Shown here one piece after another: positions 10,410-17,736 of a DNA stretch of 64,000 nt; within the stretch, counting starts at the first letter, position 1; the number at the start of each line of letters is the position of its first letter. The notes below the pieces were generated by a model, which saw only the letters and a program-made list of their open reading frames with translations, did no database searches and had not been told where the DNA came from. The DNA is taken from contig NZ_FNSV01000005.1 of assembly GCF_900105905.1 (NCBI RefSeq), positions 62,001-126,000 of the forward strand, read 5' to 3'. The stretch is from Rhodococcus koreensis. GTDB taxonomy: Bacteria > Actinomycetota > Actinomycetes > Mycobacteriales > Mycobacteriaceae. The position numbers and the translations under genes are program-made.

Positions 10410-10431
10410 CTAGGCATTCCCCAATGAATGT

Positions 10432-10489
10432 GACGCTCGACGGTGTTGTTGTGCTGAGAGTTTCGACCACAGCCGCACCGTCGAGCGTC
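10432..10489 (+). terminator. 14-bp perfect inverted repeat after glutamate dehydrogenase
   Basis: GACGCTCGACGGTG (10432-10445) and its exact complement CACCGTCGAGCGTC (10476-10489) enclose 30 bases. They lie 23 bases beyond the stop codon. The long stem suggests a terminator, though the following ATTTTC is only a poor T-tract. A regulatory role for the permease at 10670 is the alternative. Confidence 0.55.
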
Positions 10490-10669
10490 GCTGCATTTTC
10501 AGAGTCTTGCAGCTGTTCACATCAACTATTGACAACTTCGCTAGCTACGAATTCAATAGACTGCAAGTCGAATTCAGTGTTTTCGCACACATCGACGCCG
10601 TGATTCACCACACAGATCGACCCGCCACCCATCGCGTCAGGTCAGTCTGGTCATCGAGAGGCCCCCCAA

Positions 10670-12100
10670 ATGTCCGGTGTAACCGATCCTCAGTTGCAAC
10701 ACACGCTGAAAAAGCGCCATCTGTCCATGATCGCCATCGCGGGAGTGATCGGAGCCGGCCTGTTCGTCGGGTCCGGTGCCGCGATCCAGGAGACCGGCCC
10801 CGGTGTCCTGGTGTCCTACGCTGCAGCCGGCCTCGTGGTCGTGTTGGTGATGCGCATGCTCGGTGAGATGGCAGCCGCCCACCCTGAGACCGGTTCGTTC
10901 TCCGCGTACGCGGACCGGGCGATCGGCCGCTGGGCGGGATTCACCGTCGGATGGCTGTACGCATGGTTTTGGATCATCGTCCTCGGTATCGAGGCAACCG
11001 CGGGCGCGGTGATCATGAACCGATGGATACCCGGCGTACCACAGTGGGGTTGGGCGCTGATCTTGATGGTTGTGCTGACCCTGACCAACATTGTCTCCGT
11101 GAAGTCCTTCGGCGAGTTCGAGTTCTGGTTCGCCTCGTTCAAGGTTGCGGCCATCGTCATCTTTCTCGTGGTCGGCGTGCTTGCGATCTGCGGTGCAATG
11201 CCCGGAGTCGACGCACCTGGCCTGACCAACCTCACAGGTCACGGCGGTTTTTTCCCCAACGGGGGTGGTGCGGTCTTCGCGACCATCCTTGTCGTGGTGT
11301 TCTCTTTCTTCGGCGCCGAGATCGCCACCATTGCGGCCGGTGAGTCCGCCAACCCGACCGCGGCAGTCAGTAGCGCGGTGAAGTCGGTGGTGTGGCGTAT
11401 CCTCGTGTTCTACATCGGCTCGATTGCCATCGTCGTCACGCTCCTTCCGTGGGATGACGCTTCGGTCGCCCTGAGCCCATACGTCGCTGTCATCGACAAC
11501 CTCGGTATTCCTGCCGCCGGCAACATCATGGACGTCATCGTCCTGACCTCGGTCCTGTCCTGCCTCAATTCCGGGCTCTACACCGCGAGTCGCATGCTCT
11601 TCTCGCTCTCACGACGCGGCGACGCACCGGCATCCCTGTCGTCGATCAGCGCTTCCGGTGTGCCGCGCCGAGCGGTCCTCATATCCACGATCGTCGGCTT
11701 CGTGACTGTGGGCCTGAACTACCTCTACCCTGACACCGTCTTCCTGTTCCTCGTGAACTCCTCGGGCGCTATCGTTCTCTTCGTCTGGCTGGTCATTTCG
11801 GTGTCCCAGCTGCGAATGCGCCGACGCCTCGAAGCAAGCGGCACGCGACTCGAGTTGAAGATGTGGCTGTTCCCCTACCTGACATGGCTGACAATCGTCG
11901 CGATCGTCGGACTGTGCATCGGAATGGTGGTCCTGCCTGGTACGCGAAGCCAGATGTTTCTCTCATTGGGACTCGCAGCGGGTGTGATCGCGGTCGGCGT
12001 CTACCTCAATCGCCACCGAAGCCCAGCCCACGGAGCGCCCGCCGATGACGAGTCATCCATCGCTCCGACCGAGACCGTTGGCATCATAGACCCGCGCTGA
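10670..12100 (+). CDS. amino-acid permease, APC superfamily (GabP/AnsP type)
   Basis: 476 residues, about twelve hydrophobic segments. The family signature is at the N-terminus: LKKRHLSMIAIAGVIGAGLF (about 12-31), then the glycine-rich first helix and ARIG-like loop. GEFEFWFASFKVAAI lies mid-protein. Members are proton symporters in the cytoplasmic membrane for 4-aminobutyrate, asparagine, proline or similar. Its place between glutamate dehydrogenase and aldehyde dehydrogenase suggests uptake of the substrate of this module. A GAGAGG sits upstream of the ATG. The substrate is inferred only from context. Confidence 0.9.
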   Translation: MSGVTDPQLQHTLKKRHLSMIAIAGVIGAGLFVGSGAAIQETGPGVLVSYAAAGLVVVLVMRMLGEMAAAHPETGSFSAYADRAIGRWAGFTVGWLYAWFWIIVLGIEATAGAVIMNRWIPGVPQWGWALILMVVLTLTNIVSVKSFGEFEFWFASFKVAAIVIFLVVGVLAICGAMPGVDAPGLTNLTGHGGFFPNGGGAVFATILVVVFSFFGAEIATIAAGESANPTAAVSSAVKSVVWRILVFYIGSIAIVVTLLPWDDASVALSPYVAVIDNLGIPAAGNIMDVIVLTSVLSCLNSGLYTASRMLFSLSRRGDAPASLSSISASGVPRRAVLISTIVGFVTVGLNYLYPDTVFLFLVNSSGAIVLFVWLVISVSQLRMRRRLEASGTRLELKMWLFPYLTWLTIVAIVGLCIGMVVLPGTRSQMFLSLGLAAGVIAVGVYLNRHRSPAHGAPADDESSIAPTETVGIIDPR

Positions 12101-12233
12101 CTCTCGGGAGCGCCCGCACGCCGCGTGTGATGATGGTCAGGGCGAGAGCGACTGGCACCCATGTCTCCCTCGCTGCGGTGACGACCCCCGTAATCCAACG
12201 CCTCCGCAGTTCCGGTCAGGTGTGTGAATTCCC

Positions 12234-12533
12234 ATGAACTCTCGTCAGTATCGCCAGTTGCGCCAGAGACGCAGCGCCGCTTCGATCTCAGCCAATCGCA
12301 AACGCATCCATCCGGACACCGAGGCGGAGCACCTTATCGAGTTCGCCAGCATGTGGGCACCATTCGGGGGCCCCACCGACGAGGAAATCTATGTGCACTT
12401 TGGAATGACAGCACAACGGTTCGTCGAACGACTGTGGCAGGTCATCTCTGAATCGACTTGTCCCCTCGACGAGATACACAAGTTAGTCTGCGCATACCCA
12501 CGCCACCACCGATCCAGCGGTCCAGGGGACTGA
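12234..12533 (+). CDS. DUF3263-like small actinobacterial protein
   Basis: 99 residues. The centre (about residues 27-75: EFASMWAPFGGPTDEEIYVH, then GMTAQRFVERLWQVI) matches the small actinobacterial DUF3263 family as I remember it, whose members look like a short helix-turn-helix with the tail resembling a sigma-like recognition helix. The function is unknown; DNA binding is a guess. No clear ribosome-binding site precedes the ATG. It stands alone between the permease and the aldehyde dehydrogenase. Confidence 0.65.
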   Translation: MNSRQYRQLRQRRSAASISANRKRIHPDTEAEHLIEFASMWAPFGGPTDEEIYVHFGMTAQRFVERLWQVISESTCPLDEIHKLVCAYPRHHRSSGPGD

Positions 12534-12834
12534 CGGTCCAACAAAGAAATCGGAAAATACGATTCTCGGCGGGTGAGGAATGTGCGACAGCAATTCTGAT
12601 ACCCAAAGGTTCAGTGCCGTAGGCCGCGCACATGCCGTGCGATTTGCATGAGTAGCGTGTAGAACAGCCATTTGACGTTCTCACCCTAATAGAGCAAAGT
12701 TATTGTCACACAGTACTTGTGGAACCGGTCTGGCGCGCCGCGCAGTCGCCACCGCCCCTCACCGTAATCCCCCAGCGGCTTTCTTCTTGATTTCCGTTGT
12801 GCCGCGAATGAAAACACCTCAAAGGAGTTCCAAC
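12534..12834 (+). promoter_or_regulatory. leader region of the aldehyde dehydrogenase
   Basis: About 300 bases without a supported gene. The frame of the dehydrogenase is open back to 12703, but the ribosome-binding site AAAGGAG (12821-12827) puts the start at 12835. A lone TTGACG at 12672-12677 has no good -10 partner. Nothing else was recognised. Confidence 0.4.
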
Positions 12835-14334
12835 ATGACATCTACTCAGATCGCGCCCGAGAGCCTAGGTATCCCTGCGCCGCGGGACTACCCGATGATG
12901 ATCAATGGTGAATGGGTGGAGTCGGCCAACTCCGAGTGGCGCGACGTGACGACTCCGATTCTTCGTGGCCATGTCATCGGCCGCATTCCAGCCGCATCGA
13001 GCGAGGACGTCGATCGGGCGGTTAATGCTGCGCGTGCTGCCTTCCCGGGTTGGAAGAGCCTGCACTTCTCTGCTCGACAGCGGGCCCTCGGTCAGATCGC
13101 TGACGCTATTGAAGAGCGCGGCGAAGAACTGGCGAAACTCACGGCGCTCGATACAGGAAACGCGATCCGAACGCAGGCGCGACCGGAAGTTGCAGCAACC
13201 GCAAGTTTGTTCCGCTACTTCGCTGGCGTAGCAGGAGAAGTGAAGGGCACCGTCCTTCCGGCCGGCGACGACCAACTCCAGTACACGCGGCAGGAGCCGT
13301 TGGGTGTGGTTGCTTGTATCCTGCCCTGGAATTCGCCGCTGATGATCGCCGGGTTCAAGTTCCCGGCGGCACTGGCCGCCGGGAACACCGTCGTGGCGAA
13401 GGCCGCGGAGGCCGCTCCCCTGAGCCTGCTTCTGCTTGCCGAGATCTGCGCCGAGTTCCTGCCGGCAGGCGTGTTGAACGTCCTCACCGGGTCGGGGCGA
13501 GAGGCGGGAGAAGCTCTCGTCCAGCACCAGGGCGTCGACAAGGTCTCCTTTACCGGCTCCACATCGGTCGGCAAGCATGTTGCACGCGAGGCGATGGGCC
13601 GCCTGGCGCACGTATCGCTCGAGCTTGGCGGCAAGAACCCGTCCATTGTCTTTCCCGACGCTGCCAGCGACGATGATCTGATCGGAAACCTGTTGCTCTC
13701 GTCCCGTGTGCATCGGCAGGGACAAAGTTGCACTGCCGGATCTCGCCTGTTCCTGCATGAGGACATCTACGATGACGTTCTCGATCGACTTGTGAGCGTC
13801 CTCGGCGGCCAGGTCGTCGGCAATCCGCTGGACGAGGCTACCGACATGGGCGCCATCATCAATGAGACTCAGTTCAATTCGGTGTCCAGTTTCGTCGATG
13901 ACGGGTTGAGTACGTCCGGTATTTCGGTTGCGCTGAACGGCTCTACTGCGGCGCCCGACGGCGCCGGTTACTACATGGGTCCGACCGTGTTTTCTGGCGC
14001 CGACAACGCGTGGCGTCTGTCGCGCGAGGAGATTTTCGGTCCTGTCCTGGTTGCCATCCCTTGGCGCGACGAAGCTGAAGTCATCAAGATGGCGAATGAC
14101 TCGCACTACGGCCTCGCGGCGTACGTCTGGACCCGCGACATTGATCGCGCACTGACGACTGCACACGCACTCGAAACAGGTTGGGTCCAGGTTAACCAAG
14201 GTGGCGGCCAGATGGTCGGTCAGTCCTATGGCGGATACAAGCAGAGCGGACTCGGGCGTGAAGTGGCTCTGGAAGGAATGATCGCCGGGTTCACGCAGAC
14301 CAAGCAGGTCAACGTGCGGCTTCGTTCTCGATAG
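12835..14334 (+). CDS. NAD(P)-dependent aldehyde dehydrogenase
   Basis: 499 residues, the usual ALDH length. Visible are the cofactor region (GVVACILPWNSPLMIAGFK, about 160-178), the general-base glutamate in LELGGKNPSIVF, the catalytic cysteine in HRQGQSCTAGSRL and the C-terminal SREEIFGPVLVAIPW. It oxidises an aldehyde to an acid. With an aminotransferase upstream the likely substrate is the semialdehyde or aldehyde left after transamination, but many ALDHs are broad. The start is fixed by AAAGGAG eight bases before the ATG. The CoA-transferase follows 203 bases downstream on the same strand. Confidence 0.92.
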   Translation: MTSTQIAPESLGIPAPRDYPMMINGEWVESANSEWRDVTTPILRGHVIGRIPAASSEDVDRAVNAARAAFPGWKSLHFSARQRALGQIADAIEERGEELAKLTALDTGNAIRTQARPEVAATASLFRYFAGVAGEVKGTVLPAGDDQLQYTRQEPLGVVACILPWNSPLMIAGFKFPAALAAGNTVVAKAAEAAPLSLLLLAEICAEFLPAGVLNVLTGSGREAGEALVQHQGVDKVSFTGSTSVGKHVAREAMGRLAHVSLELGGKNPSIVFPDAASDDDLIGNLLLSSRVHRQGQSCTAGSRLFLHEDIYDDVLDRLVSVLGGQVVGNPLDEATDMGAIINETQFNSVSSFVDDGLSTSGISVALNGSTAAPDGAGYYMGPTVFSGADNAWRLSREEIFGPVLVAIPWRDEAEVIKMANDSHYGLAAYVWTRDIDRALTTAHALETGWVQVNQGGGQMVGQSYGGYKQSGLGREVALEGMIAGFTQTKQVNVRLRSR

Positions 14335-14537
14335 CCTCCTTCCACACGGGATCGATCCCGCGCCAAGTTCGGGAGGGCTCGCCAGACGGACAACGGCGTC
14401 CATGTCGGCGAGTCCTCCCGCCTCCACCACCCCGGTACGTCCCGATTTCACTCATCACGCAACTGCACGGCGGTCACGGCATCAATGCAGGTCTTGCCCC
14501 GTTGATCGATTGGGCCGGTGCATGTTCCAGAGAACGG

Positions 14538-15812
14538 ATGATCAACATGACCGAAGGCCCACTGAACGATATTTTGGTGTTGGACCTGTCACGGGCTCTC
14601 GCCGGGCCGATTGCGGCGATGATGCTGGGTGATCTCGGTGCCCGCGTTATCAAAGTGGAGTCACCCGGGAGCGGTGACGATTCGCGGACTTGGGGGCCGC
14701 CCTTCGTCGGCCCCGACGAAGATCCCCAGTCGTCCTACTTCATGTCGGCGAACCGGAACAAAGAGTCCATCCAGCTCGACCTCAAGTCCGAGCGTGGCAA
14801 AGAGGTATTGCGGAAGTTGATTCGCCGCGCCGACGTGCTGATCGAAAACCTCCGACCCGGCGCATTCGACCGACTTGGATTCTCCGCTGAGGAACTCGAG
14901 CGGTTGAACCCCCGGCTTGTGCTGCTCTCGATTACGGGGTTCGGACATGACGGTCCCGAAGGCGCGCGTGCCGGATACGATCAGATCGCACAGGGCGAGG
15001 CCGGCCTGATGTCGGTCACCGGCAGTCCGGAAACTGGCCCCACGCGCATCGGAGTTCCGATTGCTGACGTACTTGCCGGTGTTCACGGAGCAACGGGTGT
15101 GTCCGCCGCACTCGCGGGACGTGCGCGTTCTGGGCGCGGCTCGGTGGTACGCACATCTCTGCTGGCCGCCGCGATCAGCGCACACACGTTCCAGGGGACG
15201 AAGTGGACGGTGGGCTCGCAAGTGGCGCAACCCACGGGCAATCACCACCCCCAAATCGCACCGTACGGTAGCTTCCGGTGCGCGGACGGATTTGTGCAGG
15301 TGGCAGTGGGTAGCGAGGCGATCTGGCAGAAGTTCGCCCCGGTCGCTGGTGTTGCACCGGCGGATCCGCGGTTCGCGTTGAATCCGGACCGGGTCAAGAA
15401 CCACTCTGATCTGGTCGCCACGATCGAAGATGCATTCGTCACTCAGTCCCGCGCTGATGTTCTTCGCAAGCTCAACACTGCCGGGGTCCCTGCCGGGGCT
15501 ATCCGCACGATCGACGAGGTGTACACCTGGGATCAGACCCTTAGCCAGGGCCTGTTGATCGAGGTCGATCACTCCGTCGTGGGGCCGGTCAAGTTGCCGG
15601 GCCCCTCACTGCGGATGGAAACGGCAGATGGCAGCTCGCTGCTCAGGTCTCGACACCACGCTCCGCCGGCCCTGGGGGAGCATACGGTCGCGATCGAGAA
15701 CTGGCTTGACGAGTCGAGCGACATCGACTCGTATTCGGGGTGTGCCCGACTCACCGCCCCCTCGTCTTCCCGCGAGGCTCCAGATCCGACGGTATTCGAA
15801 CCGGTCCAGTGA
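14538..15812 (+). CDS. family-III CoA-transferase (CaiB/BaiF)
   Basis: 424 residues. The N-terminal ILVLDLSRALAGPIAAMMLG and GDLGARVIKVESPGSGDDSR are hallmarks of the CaiB/BaiF family, and the AGYDQIAQGEAGLMS segment holds the aspartate that forms the acyl-anhydride in characterised members. It should move CoA from one carboxylic acid to another (formyl-, succinyl- or acyl-CoA as donor). After the aldehyde dehydrogenase it could activate the acid product. An alternative ATG lies three codons downstream. The last 45 residues (after about 380) are low-complexity and weakly conserved. Confidence 0.88.
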   Translation: MINMTEGPLNDILVLDLSRALAGPIAAMMLGDLGARVIKVESPGSGDDSRTWGPPFVGPDEDPQSSYFMSANRNKESIQLDLKSERGKEVLRKLIRRADVLIENLRPGAFDRLGFSAEELERLNPRLVLLSITGFGHDGPEGARAGYDQIAQGEAGLMSVTGSPETGPTRIGVPIADVLAGVHGATGVSAALAGRARSGRGSVVRTSLLAAAISAHTFQGTKWTVGSQVAQPTGNHHPQIAPYGSFRCADGFVQVAVGSEAIWQKFAPVAGVAPADPRFALNPDRVKNHSDLVATIEDAFVTQSRADVLRKLNTAGVPAGAIRTIDEVYTWDQTLSQGLLIEVDHSVVGPVKLPGPSLRMETADGSSLLRSRHHAPPALGEHTVAIENWLDESSDIDSYSGCARLTAPSSSREAPDPTVFEPVQ

Positions 15813-15926
15813 GGATCGGCACTTCCAGCTAGCCCGCGGTGCGCAGGATCATTCCGCGTCCGAGGGTTGTGAGTGCTGGTCGAGCAAGAAGAGCCTTTCA
15901 GACGAGCGCAGGATAGATCTTCACTC

Positions 15927-16430
15927 ATGAAGCAAGTGGACAACACGCCTGAGGAAAGTGGTCGTTCCACCATGACTCTGTCAGTGGCGCTGAGCGATTT
16001 GCTGCATGCTCAACGCGCATTGAAGCATCTACTGGGAGCGCTCCTGCAACCACACGGATTGAGCTATCCGCGCTACGAACTGCTCAATCTGGTCGCGGGG
16101 ACAGCTGACGGGACGATCGACAAGGTCGTACTCGACCACGCACTCGATCGGCACAGCACGACAACTCGGACGATGCTTCAAGGGCTCGAATGCTCCGGCC
16201 TTGTCGAGTGGTATCGAAACCCGCAAGATCGACGTTCGACCATCGTGTCGATCACGGCAGCTGGCAGGGAGCGGATCCAGCGTGCGACGCGCGTGTTGGA
16301 CAATGCTATGCCCTCTGACAGAGCACTTTTCGATTGCTTCACTGATACTGCTCATTCGTTGTCTCTGACGCTGCGGGACTTTCTCGATGTCCTCGAGCGC
16401 GTGTCGGCGGACATGAAAAGCTGCCCATAG
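15927..16430 (+). CDS. MarR-family regulator, C-terminus replaced by an insertion
   Basis: 167 residues. The winged-helix core is at about residues 35-110 (SYPRYELLNLVAG; RHSTTTRTMLQGLECSGLV; NPQDRRSTIVSITAAGRERI, the typical wing). MarR proteins repress or activate nearby genes in response to small ligands. The gene follows the CoA-transferase on the same strand. Its last ten codons (VSADMKSCP and stop, from 16402) are the outermost terminal repeat of the IS21-family element, so the native C-terminus was cut off and a short foreign tail added. The DNA-binding core is intact; dimerisation helices at the end may be affected. Starts at 15873 or 15972 are also possible. Confidence 0.82.
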   Translation: MKQVDNTPEESGRSTMTLSVALSDLLHAQRALKHLLGALLQPHGLSYPRYELLNLVAGTADGTIDKVVLDHALDRHSTTTRTMLQGLECSGLVEWYRNPQDRRSTIVSITAAGRERIQRATRVLDNAMPSDRALFDCFTDTAHSLSLTLRDFLDVLERVSADMKSCP

Positions 16431-16521
16431 GCGGTCACGAAAGTGCCCGGTAGCGGCCACGAAACTGCCCACTGACGGACAAGGGTTTCTGCCCACCGGC
16501 GGACACGAAACTGCCCACGCG
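16402..16521 (+). repeat. left-end multiple terminal repeats of the IS21-family element
   Basis: Five imperfect units of 22-23 bases follow each other from about 16409, consensus GCGGACACGAAACTGCCCAC. They begin at about 16409, 16431, 16454, 16476 and 16499. The first overlaps the end of the MarR gene. Alternate units differ in the middle (CACGAAACTG versus CAAGGGTTTCTG). Such arrays are IstA transposase binding sites in IS21-type elements. Confidence 0.85.
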
Positions 16522-16641
16522 GGTGTCTCAGCTGTACGACACGTTCGATCTTCGACCCGATCGCCTCCCCGGGTCGGGGCCCCTCCTCGGGTTCGCTCGA
16601 CGGTGCTACCACGTCCCGCGAAACCTCGAGGAGAGGCCGTC

Positions 16642-16666
16642 GTGAAGTCTGCCAAGGAAGTCATGG
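16642..16666 (+). pseudogene. istA: istA 5' fragment, cut off from the rest of istA
   Basis: A GTG start with GAGGAGAGG upstream (16628-16636) opens VKSAKEVM, the usual first residues of an IS21 transposase. After TCATGG the sequence changes to the end of a recombinase gene. The missing continuation (EILAAYDLTKSYRAAAALAG) begins at 25675, after a second TCATGG, in the matching frame. The fragment is the left half of a gene split by the element at 16667-25669. Confidence 0.85.
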
Positions 16667-16681
16667 TTATGCGGGTGATCG

Positions 16682-17131
16682 TCAAGAGGCCGCGTCCCCG
16701 TCGAGGCGGTCGAGTAGGCCGTCGAAGATCTTCTTCCGTCCGACCTGCCCCTTGGCGGCGGCGTCGTCGCGCTGGCGTTGCAGCGTCGGCCGGAACTCGA
16801 TGGTGGTGACGAAGAAGGCGCAGGACTCGCAGATCGACTCGAAGTGGCAGTCCAGTTCGACCGGGCGTGCGCAGTAGCCGTTGCCGAGCATGCGACGGTG
16901 GGCTTCGCGTCGGAGCTTGGCCATTTCGCTCCCCTCGGCGTCCGCGGGCAACTGTCGGTCCTGGTTGTAGAGTGCTTCGACCTTCTGTGTGACCGCGAAG
17001 TATTCGTCGGCGACGGTGCGGTCGGCGATGCGGGCATAGACGAGGGTCATGGACATGGATTTGTGTCCGAGCAGGGCTGCGATGGCTTCCAGCGACATGC
17101 CGCGGTTGATGGCCTGGGTCGCCAGGGTATG
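16682..17131 (-). pseudogene. tnpB 3' fragment: C-terminal catalytic part of a split tyrosine recombinase
   Basis: Starting at the codons for RHTLATQAINRGMSLEAIA, this frame gives LLGHKSMSMTLVYARIADRT, containing the second catalytic histidine (GH) and the nucleophilic tyrosine. A cysteine-containing tail follows (NGYCARPVELDCHFESICES) and a stop at 16682. It lacks everything N-terminal to the HxLRH motif. The missing 457 residues are at 24590-23220, whose open frame ends with HQLRHIVSA. Joining the two at the shared RH codons gives a 605-residue protein of the size of Tn554 TnpB. The upstream continuation of this frame is noncoding read-through across the inner element. Confidence 0.85.
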
Positions 17132-17277
17132 CCTTGTGTCCGCAGAGGCCGTGTGCGGTCGGGTTCGTGTTGCGTTTGAAGTGGACGATTCCCGGCGCGG
17201 AGTTCGCGACGCTGGTGGCCGCGTGTGTAGCGATAAGACCTGTGTGTTTGTGACTGACATCACCGCTCGATTCTGCG

Positions 17278-17736
17278 TCAGCATGGCCCGATGATTTTCT
17301 GGCGTGTCGTCGGTAGCTGGGTGACGTTGGCGTTCGGGTCTGTGGCGGCGCGGAGGCGGAGGATTTCTTCGTGTTGTGCGGCCAGCCGTGCGAGTGCCCG
17401 GCTGCGGAAGTCGGTGAGCTCCTCGATGGTCGAATAGGCCTGATTCAGGCGGTCTTTGAGGTTGTCTATCTCTGTTTTCAGTCGTTCGATCTGCGCAGTC
17501 TTCGGGTCGGGGGTTTCGCCGTTGTTCTGTAGCTGCGCAAGCCGGTGTTCGAACTCGGCGCGTAGGTGCGCGTAGGGCCTGCTGCCGTAGAAGGCGGTGC
17601 GATCGACGCCGGCCGCCGCGGCGAGGGTCTTGATGTCGCAGCCTCCGCCGGGTGGGATCTCGCCGCGCAGCAGTCGGTCGATGGCGGCGCGAATGCGGTT
17701 CTCGTTCTGGGTGCGTTGGTCGGCACTGATTCTCAT
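17278..17736 (-). CDS. TnpC-like coiled-coil accessory protein (DUF6262 type)
   Basis: 152 residues. An N-terminal helix-turn-helix-like segment, GGGCDIKTLAAAAGVDRTAF at about 30-49, is followed by YGSRPYAHLRAEFEHRL. A long coiled coil spans about 75-135 (RLKTEIDNLKDRLNQAYSTI). Small proteins of this kind are encoded after tyrosine recombinases in many actinobacterial mobile elements, and Tn554 TnpC (about 125 residues) is an analogous accessory factor that influences orientation and frequency of transposition. The equivalence is by position and size, not demonstrated. Its ATG overlaps the stop of the preceding gene (ATGA), so it is translationally coupled. It is the last gene of the inner element. 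Confidence 0.75.
   Translation of the reverse strand: MRISADQRTQNENRIRAAIDRLLRGEIPPGGGCDIKTLAAAAGVDRTAFYGSRPYAHLRAEFEHRLAQLQNNGETPDPKTAQIERLKTEIDNLKDRLNQAYSTIEELTDFRSRALARLAAQHEEILRLRAATDPNANVTQLPTTRQKIIGPC

Noticed and set aside
12865..14451. Long open frame antisense to the aldehyde dehydrogenase
   Set aside because: GC-rich codon bias opens the opposite strand; the predicted protein has no family and the plus-strand gene has all ALDH motifs and a ribosome-binding site.
16433..16521. Regularly spaced 22-23 base repeats, CRISPR-like at first sight
   Set aside because: Units abut without spacers, are imperfect, and occur inverted at the other end beside istB; they are transposon-end repeats.
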